A stretch of DNA of 64,000 bases from Verticiella sediminum (GCF_007558815.1 NZ_VLTJ01000028.1:113414-177413); one strand, 5' to 3'. Positions 9,285 to 18,287 are shown, counted from the stretch's first letter. Notes: generated by a model not told the origin, from the sequence alone. A program made the numbers and translations.

Positions 9285-11021
9285 CTACCCTTGGGCCACC
9301 TCCTCCTGCAGCTTGTGCTTCTGCACCTTGCCCGTGGCGGTCATGGGCCAGGCGTCGACGATGCGGATCTCGGGCACCTTGTAGGTCGCCATCTGCGCCT
9401 TGCACCAGGCGCGCAGTGCCTCGGCATCGACCTGCGCGCCGGGCTGCAGGCGCACGAAGGCCACCGGCACCTGGCCCTTGTCGGCGTCGGCACGGCCGAC
9501 CACGGCCGAACCCAGCACCTCGGGATGAAAGCCCAGCAGCGCCTCGATCTCAGAGGGGAACACGCTCATGCCCTTAACCTTGAGCATCTCCTTGCGCCGG
9601 CCCAGGTAATGCAGGCAGCCCTCTTCGTCGTAGGCGCCAATGTCCCCGGTATGGAACCAGCCGTCGCGGACGGCCTCGGCGGTGGCGTCGGGCCGGTTCC
9701 AGTAGCCCTTGAACAGCGAGGGCGTACGGACCACGATCTCGCCCTCGGCGCCCAGCGGCAGCAGTTCGCCGGTGTCGAAGTCGCAGATCTTGAAGTGCGT
9801 GCCGGGCATGGGCAGGCCGACGAAACCGGGGCGGCCGAGCAGGTCGCGGTCGCCCTCCTGCATGCCGTTGGTGAAGGTGTCGCTGGTATGGGTTTCGGTC
9901 ATGCCCCAGGCGCCCTCGGCCATCACGGTGCCCGTGCGCTCCAGCCACTGCGCGCGGATCTCCGGCGTGAGCTTGCGCACGAACGAGGCCACCCGGGCGC
10001 TCTTGAGCGAACGCAGATCGAAACTGCCGAAATCCGGGCGTGCCATGAGTTCCAGAGCGTTGTCCACGACCAGAAAGACATGCGCCACCCGGTAGCGTTC
10101 GACCGCCTGCAGGAAGGCGAGCGGGTCCCAGCGCGCGAGCAGCACCAGCGGCGTGCCGGACACGATGGGCATGAGCAGCCCGGCGTTCTCGCCGGCGATC
10201 CAGAACATGGGCAGAAAGTTGAGCGACACGTCGTTCGGATCGACCGGCCTGCCGTCGGCGCCGAGCACGCCGTTCATGGTGGCAGCGGCGGCCAGGGTGT
10301 AGACCATGTCGCGCTGAGTGTGGATGCAGCCCTTGGGCAGGCCGGTAGTGCCGCCGGTGTAGTTGAGCGCTGCCGGGGCGTCGGGGTCGGGGTCGATGCG
10401 CGGCGCCGGACTGGCCTGCGCGGCCAGCAGATCCAGCAGGTTCTCCACGCCCTCGGCCGGCTGGTAGGGCGCATCCAGGCCCGCCGGCAGGGCGATCTCG
10501 GGCCGCGCCGGCAGCCAGGCGCCCAGATGCGTGGAGAACAGCGCGCGCACCGGCTGCACGGGCTCGACCGAACGCACCAGCGGTACCAGACTGTCCTGCA
10601 CGATCAGGGTCTGCACGCCGGCATCGTTCAGCTCGTGCAGCAGCTCGGCCTCCTTGAAGAGCGGATTGACCGGCACGTACACGGCACCCAGCTTGAGGAT
10701 GCCGTAGAAGACGATGTGCACCTGCGGGCAGTTGCCGAGCATCATCCCGACCCGATCGCCGGCCCGCACCCCGCGCGCGTGCAGCAGCGCGGCGCAGCGA
10801 TCGCTCCAGTCGTCCAGTTCGCCGTAGGTGACGCGACGCCCGTAGAAGACGATGGCGGTCGCGTCGCGCTGCTCGCGCGCCCGCGCGCGCAGGTACTCGC
10901 TGACCGGCGCCTCGCCGTAAGGAAACGCCACGTCGCGGGGCACCTGCGCCGGCCAGTTGCGCTGCTGGCGCCGGGCGATGTCGGCCAGGAACGCGGTTTC
11001 GTCGTGGGTCTTGTCGCTCAT
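9285..11021 (-). CDS. AMP-forming acyl-CoA ligase/synthetase
   Basis: A 578-aa ANL-superfamily enzyme that adenylates a carboxylic acid and transfers it to CoA. Landmarks in order are the phosphate-binding loop YTGGTTGLPKGCIHT (about residue 218), the A5-like WGMTETHTSD, GWFHTGDIGAYDEEG, the hinge GRRKEMLKVKGMSVFPSEIE and the catalytic Lys in TGKVQKHKL. The substrate cannot be read from sequence. It lies 94 bp downstream of the long-chain-type acyl-CoA carboxylase on the same strand, so ligase and carboxylase probably act in sequence: activation, then carboxylation. Control is likely by the divergent GntR protein. Confidence 0.9.
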   Translation of the reverse strand: MSDKTHDETAFLADIARRQQRNWPAQVPRDVAFPYGEAPVSEYLRARAREQRDATAIVFYGRRVTYGELDDWSDRCAALLHARGVRAGDRVGMMLGNCPQVHIVFYGILKLGAVYVPVNPLFKEAELLHELNDAGVQTLIVQDSLVPLVRSVEPVQPVRALFSTHLGAWLPARPEIALPAGLDAPYQPAEGVENLLDLLAAQASPAPRIDPDPDAPAALNYTGGTTGLPKGCIHTQRDMVYTLAAAATMNGVLGADGRPVDPNDVSLNFLPMFWIAGENAGLLMPIVSGTPLVLLARWDPLAFLQAVERYRVAHVFLVVDNALELMARPDFGSFDLRSLKSARVASFVRKLTPEIRAQWLERTGTVMAEGAWGMTETHTSDTFTNGMQEGDRDLLGRPGFVGLPMPGTHFKICDFDTGELLPLGAEGEIVVRTPSLFKGYWNRPDATAEAVRDGWFHTGDIGAYDEEGCLHYLGRRKEMLKVKGMSVFPSEIEALLGFHPEVLGSAVVGRADADKGQVPVAFVRLQPGAQVDAEALRAWCKAQMATYKVPEIRIVDAWPMTATGKVQKHKLQEEVAQG

Positions 11022-11115
11022 GGTGGGGTCGATGCCTCCTCGGGTGTTCTTGTCGGATTCGTTGGGGACATGCCGCAGGCCGCGCCGACGGCGCGACGAC
11101 CGGCGCCGCCCGCCA

Positions 11116-14100
11116 TCACCAGGTGTCGACGAACCGGCTGGCCGGCTGGGCCAGCCGGTGCCGCGCTCCGGGTTCGGCGGCCGCCAGGCCGATGCTCAGC
11201 CAGTGCCGCGTCTGCGCCGGGTCGATCACCGCATCGATCTCCAGGAACTCGGCCGCATTGAGCGCCTGCCCCTGTTCGTACATCTGCGCGACCAGCCGCT
11301 GGTACAGCGCATCGCGCTCCCCACCCTCGGCGGCGGCCGCCAGCTCCTTGCTGAAGCCCAGGCGCACCGCGCCTTCCAGCCCCATGCCGCCGTATTCGCC
11401 GGTCGGCCACGACGCCAGCAGACTGGGCTCGCGGTAGCCGCCCGCCCCCATGGCCATCGCGCCCAGGCCGTAGCTTTTGCGCAGCACCACAGACAGGAAG
11501 GGCACGCGCAGCTTGGCGGCGACGACGAACATGCGGCAGACGTGGCGCACCTGGGCGAGCTTCTCGTGCTCGGGGCCGACCATGAACCCCGGGGTGTCGA
11601 TGAGCGAGACGATGGGCAGCCCGTGCGCGTCGCACAACTGCATGAAGCGGGCGGCCTTGTCCGCCGCGTCGGCGTCGATGGCGCCGCCGAGGTGGCGCGG
11701 GTTGCTGGCGAGTATGCCCACGGGCCGCCCCTCGATGCGGGCGAGCGCGGTGTGGATGCCCACGCCGAAGCCCGCGCGCAGTTCGAGCACGCTGCCCACG
11801 TCGGCAATGCCCTGCACGGCCGCCCGCGTGTCGTACACGCGCAGGCGGTTCTCGGGCACCACCGCGCGCAGCAGATAGGGATCGGGGGCGTCCCATTCGG
11901 CGACCCTCCCCTGGAACATCGACAGGTAGTGCTTGGCCTGCGCCACCGCCTCGGCTTCGTTGTCGACCAGCAGGTCCACCACGCCGTTGCGGTACTGCAC
12001 GTCGGCCGGGCCGATGTCTTCGGGACGATAGCGGCCCAGGCCGCCGCCTTCGATCATGGCCGGTCCGGCCATGCCGATGTTGGCGTCGCGCGTGGCGATG
12101 ATGACGTCGCTGCAGCCCAGCAGCGCCGCATTGCCCGCGAAACACCGGCCGGACACGATGCCCACCACGGGTACCTCGCCGCTCAGCCGGGCGAACGCGG
12201 CGAAGGTGGGCACGATCAGCCCCGCCACGGATTTCACGTCGACATCGCCGGGCCGCCCGCCCCCGCCCTCGGCAAAGAGGATGGTGGGCAGCCGGTTGTG
12301 CAGAGCGACCTCCAGCATGCGGTCGGTCTTGACGTGGTTGCGCTTGCCCTGGGTGCCGGCGAGCACGGTGGCGTCGTAGGACAGCACGGCGCACTGCGAC
12401 TTCTCGCGGCCGAACAGCGCCGCGTTGATGGTGCCGATGCCGGTCACGATGCCGTCGGCCGGGGTATTGCGCACCAGATCTTCCTTGGTGCGCCGGCTGC
12501 TCTGCGAGGCGACGGCCAGGGCGCCGTATTCGACGAAAGAGCCCTCGTCGCACAGGTCGGCAATGTTCTCGCGCGCCATGCGCTGGCCGCGCGCATGGCG
12601 CTTGGCCACGGCCTCTGGGCGCGACTCGTCGCGCAGGAAGACTTCGCGATCGAAGAGGCGCTGCAGGTCGGCGCGCACGCCGCGCGGGTCGGCCTTCTCG
12701 ACGGCGTCCTCGGCGACCCCGTCGAGCGCCATGGGCTCGATCACCACCAGCACCTGGCCGGCGCCGGCCTGCTCGCCCGGCGCGATGCGCACCTCGATCA
12801 CCCGGCCGTCGCGCTCGGCCGCGATCGCGGCTTCCATCTTCATGGCTTCGAGCACCAGCACGGTCTGGCCGGCGCGCACCATCGCGCCCTCCGCCACCGG
12901 CACCTCGATGATCTTGCCGGCCATGGGCGCGCGCACGGCGTCCAGGCCGGCCTCGATCGCTTCCTGCGGCACGGGTGCGGACGGCACGGCCGCGGCATGC
13001 TCGACGCTCTCGCGCCCGCTGGCGAGATCGTGCGCAGCCTCGGCTTGCGCGAGCGCGGCCGCCCGTGCCAGCACCTCGGGCAGCGCGCCTTCCAGGTACC
13101 GCGTGTGCACGCGCTGCCGGGCGAAGTCGTCGCGCTCGACCAAGGCTTGCAGCACGTGCAGATTGGTGCCCAGCCCCGCGATGCGGGCCTCGGCCAGCGC
13201 GCGCCGGGCGCGCCGCACCGCGGCGTCGAAATCCGGCGCCGGATGGGTGACGATCAGCTTGGCCAGCAGTGTGTCGTAGCTGGCCGAGGGCGCGTAGCCG
13301 GGATAGCCGTGGGTGTCCACGCGCACGCCCGGCCCGGCCGGCATCTCGAAGCGGCTCAGACGGCCGCCCGCGCTCATCGCCTGGCCCTTGGCGTCCAGGG
13401 TCTCGGCGTTGATGCGCAACTGGATGGCGTAGCCGCGCGGCTGCGCCTGGGCCGCCACATCCAGACCGAGATCGGCCAGCGAGCGCCCTGCCGCGATACC
13501 CAACTGGGCGGCCACCAGGTCCACGCCCGTGACCTGCTCGGTAATGGTGTGCTCGACCTGCAGGCGCGGGTTGGCCTCGATGAAGATGAAGGTGGGCTCG
13601 GCCGCGGCTTCGTCGACCAGGAACTCGAAGGTGCCCAGGCTGCGATAGCCGGTCTCGCGCGCCATGCGCAGCGCGGCGTCGACGATCTGGGTGCGCAGCG
13701 CAGGCGCCAGCGCCGGGCTGGGCGCGATCTCGATCAGCTTCTGGAAGCGGCGCTGCACGCTGCAATCGCGCTCGCCCAGCGCTAGCGCATCGCGGCCGTC
13801 GCCCACGACCTGGACTTCGATGTGCCGCGCGCGCACGACCAGGCGTTCGGCATAGACCGCATCCACGCCGAATGCCGAGCGTGCCTCGGAGCGGCAGCGC
13901 GCATAGGCCTCGGCGAGCGCCGCGCGTTCGCCGACCACGCGCATGCCGCGCCCGCCGCCGCCGCCCACCGCCTTGATGACGACGCCGGCGCCGTCCTGCG
14001 CGTCGAAGAAGCGCGTGATCTCCTCCAGCGTGGCATCGCCGTGCGTGGCCGGCATCACCGGCACCTGGCAACGCACGGCCAGCGCCAGCGCGCGCGCCTT

Positions 14101-14439
14101 GTCGCCGAACAGTTCGAGCTGCTCGGGCGTGGGGCCGACGAAGATCAGGCCGGCAGCGGCGCAGGCCGTGGCGAAATCCGCGCGTTCGCTGAGAAAGCCG
14201 TAGCCGGGGTGCACGGCGTCGCAGCCCGTGCGCCGGCCAGCCTCGATCACTGCGGCCACGTCCAGGTAGGCGGCGGGCCCGCTGGCGCGCAGCGCGACGG
14301 CCTCGTCGGCAAGCTGCCGATGCGGCGCGCTGGCGTCGTCCTCGGCATAGATGGCCACGGTGGCCAGACCGCATTCGCGGGCGGCGCGAATGAGGCGCAC
14401 GGCGATTTCGCCCCGATTGGCGACGAGCAGTTTCTTCAT
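11116..14439 (-). CDS. Single-chain biotin-dependent acyl-CoA carboxylase (BC-BCCP-CT fusion)
   Basis: An 1107-aa protein holding all three parts of a biotin carboxylase. The biotin carboxylase domain (about 1-450) shows KKLLVANRGEIAVRLIRAA, the ATP-grasp glycine loop KAVGGGGGRGMR, and FIEANPRLQVEHTITEQVTG. The BCCP domain (about 500-572) carries LVLEAMKMEAA, with biotinyl Lys at about 534. The carboxyltransferase domain (about 580-1107) has GRCFAGNAALLGCSDVIIA and SLIDTPGFMVGPEHEKLAQV. Size and order match single-chain long-chain acyl-CoA carboxylases known from some actinobacteria and alpha-proteobacteria. Normal bacterial acetyl- or propionyl-CoA carboxylases are split over two to four genes. 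The acyl substrate is not deducible. ATG at 14439 gives the canonical BC start. Confidence 0.93.
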   Translation of the reverse strand: MKKLLVANRGEIAVRLIRAARECGLATVAIYAEDDASAPHRQLADEAVALRASGPAAYLDVAAVIEAGRRTGCDAVHPGYGFLSERADFATACAAAGLIFVGPTPEQLELFGDKARALALAVRCQVPVMPATHGDATLEEITRFFDAQDGAGVVIKAVGGGGGRGMRVVGERAALAEAYARCRSEARSAFGVDAVYAERLVVRARHIEVQVVGDGRDALALGERDCSVQRRFQKLIEIAPSPALAPALRTQIVDAALRMARETGYRSLGTFEFLVDEAAAEPTFIFIEANPRLQVEHTITEQVTGVDLVAAQLGIAAGRSLADLGLDVAAQAQPRGYAIQLRINAETLDAKGQAMSAGGRLSRFEMPAGPGVRVDTHGYPGYAPSASYDTLLAKLIVTHPAPDFDAAVRRARRALAEARIAGLGTNLHVLQALVERDDFARQRVHTRYLEGALPEVLARAAALAQAEAAHDLASGRESVEHAAAVPSAPVPQEAIEAGLDAVRAPMAGKIIEVPVAEGAMVRAGQTVLVLEAMKMEAAIAAERDGRVIEVRIAPGEQAGAGQVLVVIEPMALDGVAEDAVEKADPRGVRADLQRLFDREVFLRDESRPEAVAKRHARGQRMARENIADLCDEGSFVEYGALAVASQSSRRTKEDLVRNTPADGIVTGIGTINAALFGREKSQCAVLSYDATVLAGTQGKRNHVKTDRMLEVALHNRLPTILFAEGGGGRPGDVDVKSVAGLIVPTFAAFARLSGEVPVVGIVSGRCFAGNAALLGCSDVIIATRDANIGMAGPAMIEGGGLGRYRPEDIGPADVQYRNGVVDLLVDNEAEAVAQAKHYLSMFQGRVAEWDAPDPYLLRAVVPENRLRVYDTRAAVQGIADVGSVLELRAGFGVGIHTALARIEGRPVGILASNPRHLGGAIDADAADKAARFMQLCDAHGLPIVSLIDTPGFMVGPEHEKLAQVRHVCRMFVVAAKLRVPFLSVVLRKSYGLGAMAMGAGGYREPSLLASWPTGEYGGMGLEGAVRLGFSKELAAAAEGGERDALYQRLVAQMYEQGQALNAAEFLEIDAVIDPAQTRHWLSIGLAAAEPGARHRLAQPASRFVDTW

Positions 14440-14492
14440 GCCGGTATGGTCTCCGCCCTTCCTGGGGAAATTCCTGATGTTGTGAACTGTTA

Positions 14493-14504
14493 ATTGTTAA
14501 CAAT
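14493..14504. promoter_or_regulatory. Candidate GntR/FCD operator
   Basis: ATTGTTAACAAT is a perfect 12-bp palindrome in an AT-rich island between the divergent carboxylase and gntR genes. Its core TTGTTAACAA fits the TNGT-NN-ACNA arrangement of FadR-subfamily operators. It lies 54 bp upstream of the carboxylase start, a good place for repression of the carboxylase-ligase operon. Confidence 0.55.
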
Positions 14505-14599
14505 ATAAGCAGTCATTGCACTACCGCCCATAGGGGTTAGTCCTTAGGCTCAAGCCGCGCGCCTGTCTGCGCGGGCCGGCGGCAACGCACAGGGGAACC

Positions 14600-15367
14600 A
14601 TGACGGATACGCACTCGCCCTCATCGCCGGCCGCGCCGGCCTTTCATCCATTGCGCCGGGCGCGCGGGCATACGCTGAGCCCGGCCGAGCAGATCGCCCG
14701 GGAACTGGGCCGCGCGATCGTGCGCGGCGACTACGCCGACGGCGAACGTGTTGTCGAGCAGGCGGTGGCCGACGTTTTCCGGGTCAGCCGCGGCCCGGTG
14801 CGCGACGCGCTGCGCCTGCTGGAACAGCAAAGCCTGGTCGAGATCTCGCCGCGCCGGGGTACCTTCGTGCGCGCCGTGTCGCTGCGCGACGTGGAGGACA
14901 TGTTCGCCATCCGCGGCGCCCTGCTCGGGCTGGCGGCGCGCTTTCTGGCCGAACGCGGCGAGGACGCGCCGCTCGCCACGGTCGAGGCGCTGCGCGCGGA
15001 GCTGCCGAGGCTGCTCGCCGCACGGCCTTTCCCGCACGTGGACTTCGTGAAGGCCGTGGGACGGTTGGGTACGGGGGTGGTGCAGGCCAGCGGCAGCCGC
15101 CAGCTCGCCGTGACGTATCGCGACCTGCCCCACGACGCCATCTGGCAACTGATCTGGATGCAGCCCGAACCGCCCGACTATGGGCGCCCGGAACGCCGCC
15201 GGCAGGCAGCCGACGACTACACCGCGCTGGTCGCCTGCATGCGCGGCGGGCGGGCCGGCGAGGCGGCCGAGATCGCCCGCCGGATCGCCGAGACGTCCTG
15301 CCGCGAAGTAATCTCGCACCTGGGCGGCTACGCTGGCGTCGCGGCCCTGGCAAGCGCCAGGGGCTAG
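14600..15367 (+). CDS. GntR family transcriptional regulator, FCD (FadR-like) subfamily
   Basis: A 255-aa one-component regulator. The N-terminal winged helix (about 24-92) contains LSPAEQIARELGRAIVRGDY, DVFRVSRGPVRDALRLLEQQ and the wing ISPRRGTFVR. The C-terminal FCD effector domain (about 97-240) contains VEDMFAIRGALLGLAARFL and ends in a DDYTALVACMRGGRAGEAAE helix pair. FCD proteins usually sense carboxylates or acyl-CoAs. It is divergent from the acyl-CoA carboxylase/ligase genes, so it most likely represses them until the substrate or its CoA ester is present. A short basic N-terminal tail precedes the winged helix. Confidence 0.9.
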   Translation: MTDTHSPSSPAAPAFHPLRRARGHTLSPAEQIARELGRAIVRGDYADGERVVEQAVADVFRVSRGPVRDALRLLEQQSLVEISPRRGTFVRAVSLRDVEDMFAIRGALLGLAARFLAERGEDAPLATVEALRAELPRLLAARPFPHVDFVKAVGRLGTGVVQASGSRQLAVTYRDLPHDAIWQLIWMQPEPPDYGRPERRRQAADDYTALVACMRGGRAGEAAEIARRIAETSCREVISHLGGYAGVAALASARG

Positions 15368-15531
15368 CTATGCAGGCGGCAGCGCGGGCATGGCGGCGGG
15401 GGGAAGGCTTTGCGGGCCGTCGCGCCGACGGCGGGACGCCACGCGATGCGCAGCGACGTCGAACCGCCGCGACCCGCTCGGTGGCAGCAAGACGCCGCGC
15501 GCAGCCCAGCAGAAGGCTCTCGCGCGCAGGC

Positions 15532-15666
15532 TCAGTTGCGTTCGAACGGCAGCGTGAAGGACGGGTCGCCGGAGAAGTCAGCAGCCGAGAGCGCCGGCGC
15601 GGCAGCGACCACACTGAGGATGGCGGCGGCGGCGATGAAGAGGAGATAGCGGGCGGTGCTGCTCAT
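15532..15666 (-). CDS. Small exported peptide, 44 aa, unknown function
   Basis: The frame starting MSSTARYLLFIAAAAILSV has a textbook signal peptide (charged N-end, hydrophobic core, ALSAA cleavage-like end at about 28). A mature part of only about 16 residues follows (ADFSGDPSFTLPFERN). The longer upstream in-frame start at 15768 adds 34 residues without export character and is rejected. It lies in the gap between gntR and the Q/N-rich gene. No family was recognised. Confidence 0.45.
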   Translation of the reverse strand: MSSTARYLLFIAAAAILSVVAAAPALSAADFSGDPSFTLPFERN

Positions 15667-15858
15667 GGCGGTCTCGGGGCGACAGCAAGGAATGATGGCC
15701 GCATCATCGGCTATCCCACCCTCCGGCGTCCAAGACCTTTTGCTTATTTCCTTCCTACGAAACGGCATATCGAGCGGGCTCGGCGGACCGGGACGTGCCG
15801 GTCCGGCACCGGCCGACGGCCGGCGCCCAGGGCATTTGCTTCAGGACGTCCCGGGCAT

Positions 15859-15889
15859 TAAAAAACCCGCGCACCTTGCGGTGCGCGGG
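15859..15889 (-). terminator. Terminator for the minus-strand Q/N-rich gene
   Basis: A perfect 10-bp stem (15866-15875 with 15880-15889) with a 4-nt loop carries a run of A on its left side, which is the U tract for leftward transcription. It sits about 75 bp beyond the stop of the 60-aa gene. Confidence 0.85.
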
Positions 15890-15962
15890 CTCAGCGGCAC
15901 AGCCGTCGCGGAGGGTTTGTTGCCCCCGCGTGGGCGCCTGCTGGAGGGGACCCCTTGGCGGG

Positions 15963-16145
15963 TTACTTGTGCTGCTGGCCGGGCATCTTGCCGCCCTGAC
16001 CTGGCTGCTTGTTCTGCTGATTCTGCTGGTGCTGCTGCCCGGTTTTGTTGTCCTGCTGGTTGGGCTGGTTGCGCTGCTGATTCTGCTGATCCTGCTGACC
16101 GGCGGGACGCTGGTTCTGTCCCTGCTGGTTCTGTTGGTTGGCCAT
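15963..16145 (-). CDS. 60-aa Gln/Asn-rich low-complexity protein
   Basis: An intact 60-codon gene begins at the ATG read from 16145, preceded by GGAGACC as ribosome site, and ends before a strong terminator, so it is a real transcription unit. The product is mostly Q and N (MANQQNQQGQNQRPAGQQDQ and so on) with scattered Lys, Gly and Pro, and ends GGKMPGQQHK. It has no hydrophobic segment and no Cys or Trp. The composition is prion-like and intrinsically disordered. I do not recognise a family. Stress-related small hydrophilic proteins or a matrix-type role are guesses only. Confidence 0.7.
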   Translation of the reverse strand: MANQQNQQGQNQRPAGQQDQQNQQRNQPNQQDNKTGQQHQQNQQNKQPGQGGKMPGQQHK

Positions 16146-16348
16146 TTCGGTCTCCGTGGAATCGTCATGTCGTGGCGCTAGCCACAGTTCCTACATTACG
16201 CGCGAAACGGTGCTCCGACACGCTCCGCCTGCCACCAATTGCAAGGAATTCTGGCACGCGCGCGGCGCCAGCCCGGCAAGGCGCGGGACCGGGTTTCGTT
16301 TGCACACATGACGCATCGCAGCAGACCTCGCCGAAAGCACTTGTACCA

Positions 16349-16684
16349 TCATTTCCCCCGGGCAGGCGGCGCATGCACCGCCACCCATACCGTGGGCCGA
16401 TCGGGTGCGGTCGCGTCGACGCGGTGGCGGCAATGCGCCGGCAGGTGGACGTGATCGCCCGGCGCCAGCAGGCGCGCCTCGGCTTCGCCGGCCAGGCGCA
16501 GCCGGGCCCAGCCGTCGAGCACGACGACCCACTCGTCCCAGGCCTGGTCGTACCAGAAGCCGGGCGGGCTGGCCTGGCCCAGGGAGACGATGCGTTCGAT
16601 GCGCGCGCCGCCGGGCAGCTTCGCCAGGTCCTCGAAAACTTCGCCCGTGCGGGCGTCGGGCAGGTCGGTAATGAGATTCGTCAT
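16349..16684 (-). CDS. Cupin-fold protein
   Basis: A 111-aa single-domain beta-barrel protein starting MTNLITDLPDARTGEVFEDL. It has the two cupin boxes in shortened form: GFWYDQAWDEWVVVLDGWARL (motif 1 with D/E in place of the His pair) and LLAPGDHVHLPAHCRHRVDAT (motif 2 with His). Such small cupins bind a metal or a small ligand; catalytic activity cannot be inferred. The upstream in-frame ATG at 16717 is less likely because it overlaps the promoter region of the divergent exporter operon. Confidence 0.8.
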   Translation of the reverse strand: MTNLITDLPDARTGEVFEDLAKLPGGARIERIVSLGQASPPGFWYDQAWDEWVVVLDGWARLRLAGEAEARLLAPGDHVHLPAHCRHRVDATAPDRPTVWVAVHAPPARGK

Positions 16685-16725
16685 GGGGTTCGTCCGTCGC
16701 GCTGTCGCCTGGCGCACACTCTACA

Positions 16726-17961
16726 ATGCGCGGACCCGCTACGCGCCTGCCGTCCGTCCCACCTTTTTTCCGGTTGTCCCGTTTGGCCCCACGCTCCTGG
16801 CTCCGTCCGCGCTGGCTCTTGCTGCTCCTCGTGCTCGCCGTGGTTGCGCTGCTCGCCGTGCGGGCCTGGCGCGGGACGCCCGCGCCGGTATATGCGGTGC
16901 AGATGCGCCCGCTGGTGCAGGACGTCGTGGCCAGCGGGCGCGTCGCTGCGCGCGAACGGGCGCGCGTCGGCAGCGAGATCGCCGGCGTGGTGATCGAGCG
17001 CCCGGTGCGCGAGGGCGAGCACGTGCAGAGCGGCCAGTTGCTCCTGCGCCTGCGCAACGACGAATGGCAGGCACGGCTGGGCGAGGCGCAGGCCGCGTTG
17101 CGCCAGTTGCGCGATGTGCGTCGGCCGCAGGCCGCCGCCGAGCTGCGCGAGGCCGAGATCGCCGCGCGCCAGGCGGGGCGAGAGGCCTTGCGCCGCCGCG
17201 ATCTGGCGCGTGCCGGCGCGATCGCGCGCGAAGCGCTGGAGCAGGCTGAGCAGGCAGCGGACGCCGCGGGCCGCCGGCGCGAGCGCGCCAGCCTGGCGCT
17301 GGCCGATCTTGCCGCACACGGCGCAGAAGAACGCGTGCTGCAGGAACGCATCGCCGTGGCCCAGGCCGCCCTGGCCCGCACCGAGATACGCGCGCCTTTC
17401 GCCGGCACCCTGATTGCCCGCCTCGTGGAAGCCGGCGACGCCGTCCAGCCCGGCACGGCGGTGTTCGACCTCGTGCGCGACGCCGCCACCGAGATCGTGG
17501 TCCCCATCGACGAGAAGTTCCTGGGCCGTCTCGCCGCCGGCCAGTCCGCCACGGTGATCGCCGACGCCTATGACGATCGCCCCTTCACGGCCCGGCTCGA
17601 ACGGCTCGCCCCGGGTGTGGACCCACAGCGCGGCACGGTGGACGCGCACCTCGTCCCCACGCCGGTGCCCGACTTCCTGCGCGAGGACATGACCGTGTCG
17701 GCCACCATCCACACGGCGCGCAAGGCGGCAGCACTGGCGGTTCCCCACGACGCGCTCGGCAACGTCGCAAACGGTCGTGCCACCGTCCAGGTGGTGCGCG
17801 ACGGCCGCGTCGCCGACCTCGCCGTGCGCCTGGGCCTGCGCGGCCTGCTCGCCAGCGAAGTGATCGAAGGGTTGCAGGCGGGCGAGCGCGTGCTGGCCGC
17901 CCCGCTGCCCGTCGGTACCCGCGTGCGCCCGGTCGAGCAGGCGTGGGGGGACGAGCAGTGA
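16726..17961 (+). CDS. HlyD/MacA-type periplasmic adaptor subunit
   Basis: Adaptor of an ABC export system, about 411 aa. A single N-terminal membrane anchor ([15 protein letters not shown], about 31-46) is followed by a lipoyl half-motif ([19 protein letters not shown]), a long alpha-hairpin (about 105-215, Ala/Arg/Glu-rich), the second lipoyl half ([18 protein letters not shown]) and beta-barrel domains. The exact start is uncertain: TACAAT overlaps the ATG (16722-16727) and may be a -10, so an in-frame TTG at 16774 could be used. It is the first gene of an HlyD-permease-ATPase operon. Its stop lies inside the first unit of a tandem repeat array. Confidence 0.85.
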   Translation: MRGPATRLPSVPPFFRLSRLAPRSWLRPRWLLLLLVLAVVALLAVRAWRGTPAPVYAVQMRPLVQDVVASGRVAARERARVGSEIAGVVIERPVREGEHVQSGQLLLRLRNDEWQARLGEAQAALRQLRDVRRPQAAAELREAEIAARQAGREALRRRDLARAGAIAREALEQAEQAADAAGRRRERASLALADLAAHGAEERVLQERIAVAQAALARTEIRAPFAGTLIARLVEAGDAVQPGTAVFDLVRDAATEIVVPIDEKFLGRLAAGQSATVIADAYDDRPFTARLERLAPGVDPQRGTVDAHLVPTPVPDFLREDMTVSATIHTARKAAALAVPHDALGNVANGRATVQVVRDGRVADLAVRLGLRGLLASEVIEGLQAGERVLAAPLPVGTRVRPVEQAWGDEQ

Positions 17962-18287
17962 GCGCCCCGCCCGGCCGCCCGAAGGGGCGCGACGCCTCCC
18001 GCGGGGAGGATGTCGCGCAGCGACAGGAGGGCACACCCATGAACGCCCCCGCCCGGCCGCCCGAAGGGGGCGCGACGCCTCCCGCGGGGAGGATGTCGCG
18101 CAGCGACAGGAGGGCACACCCATGAGCGCCCCCGCCCGGCCGCCCGAAGGGGGCGCGACGCCTCCCGCGGGGAGGATGTCACGCAGCGACAGGAGGGCAC
18201 ACCCATGAGCGCCCCCGCCCGGCCGCCCGAAGGGGGCGCGATTCCTCCCGCGGGGAGGATGTCGCGTAGCGACAGGAGGGCACACCC
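17958..18287 (+). repeat. Four tandem 81-83-bp units, each with ribosome site and start codon
   Basis: Units begin at 17958 (81 bp, GTG), 18039, 18122 and 18205 (83 bp each, ATG), and the next ATG at 18288 is the permease start. Every unit ends ACAGGAGGGCACACCC before the next ATG. Units 2-4 each encode a 28-residue peptide ([13 protein letters not shown]...DRRAHP). Its TGA overlaps the following start as ATGA, so the units could be translated in series into the permease gene. Each unit also contains three inverted repeats: GCGCCCCC/GGGGGCGC, CCTCCC/GGGAGG and GTCGC/GCGAC. There are no spacers, so this is not a CRISPR array. Confidence 0.95.

Noticed and set aside
10957..13785. 942-codon forward open frame
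   Set aside because: It lies opposite the acyl-CoA carboxylase gene, is His/Arg/Gly-rich with no domain motifs, and is a GC-driven antisense shadow.
11018..14503. 1161-codon reverse frame over the carboxylase gene
   Set aside because: Same strand but wrong frame; the neighbouring frame contains all BC, BCCP and CT motifs.
17958..18287. CRISPR array
   Set aside because: Units are contiguous with no spacers and contain coding-start signals; no cas genes nearby.
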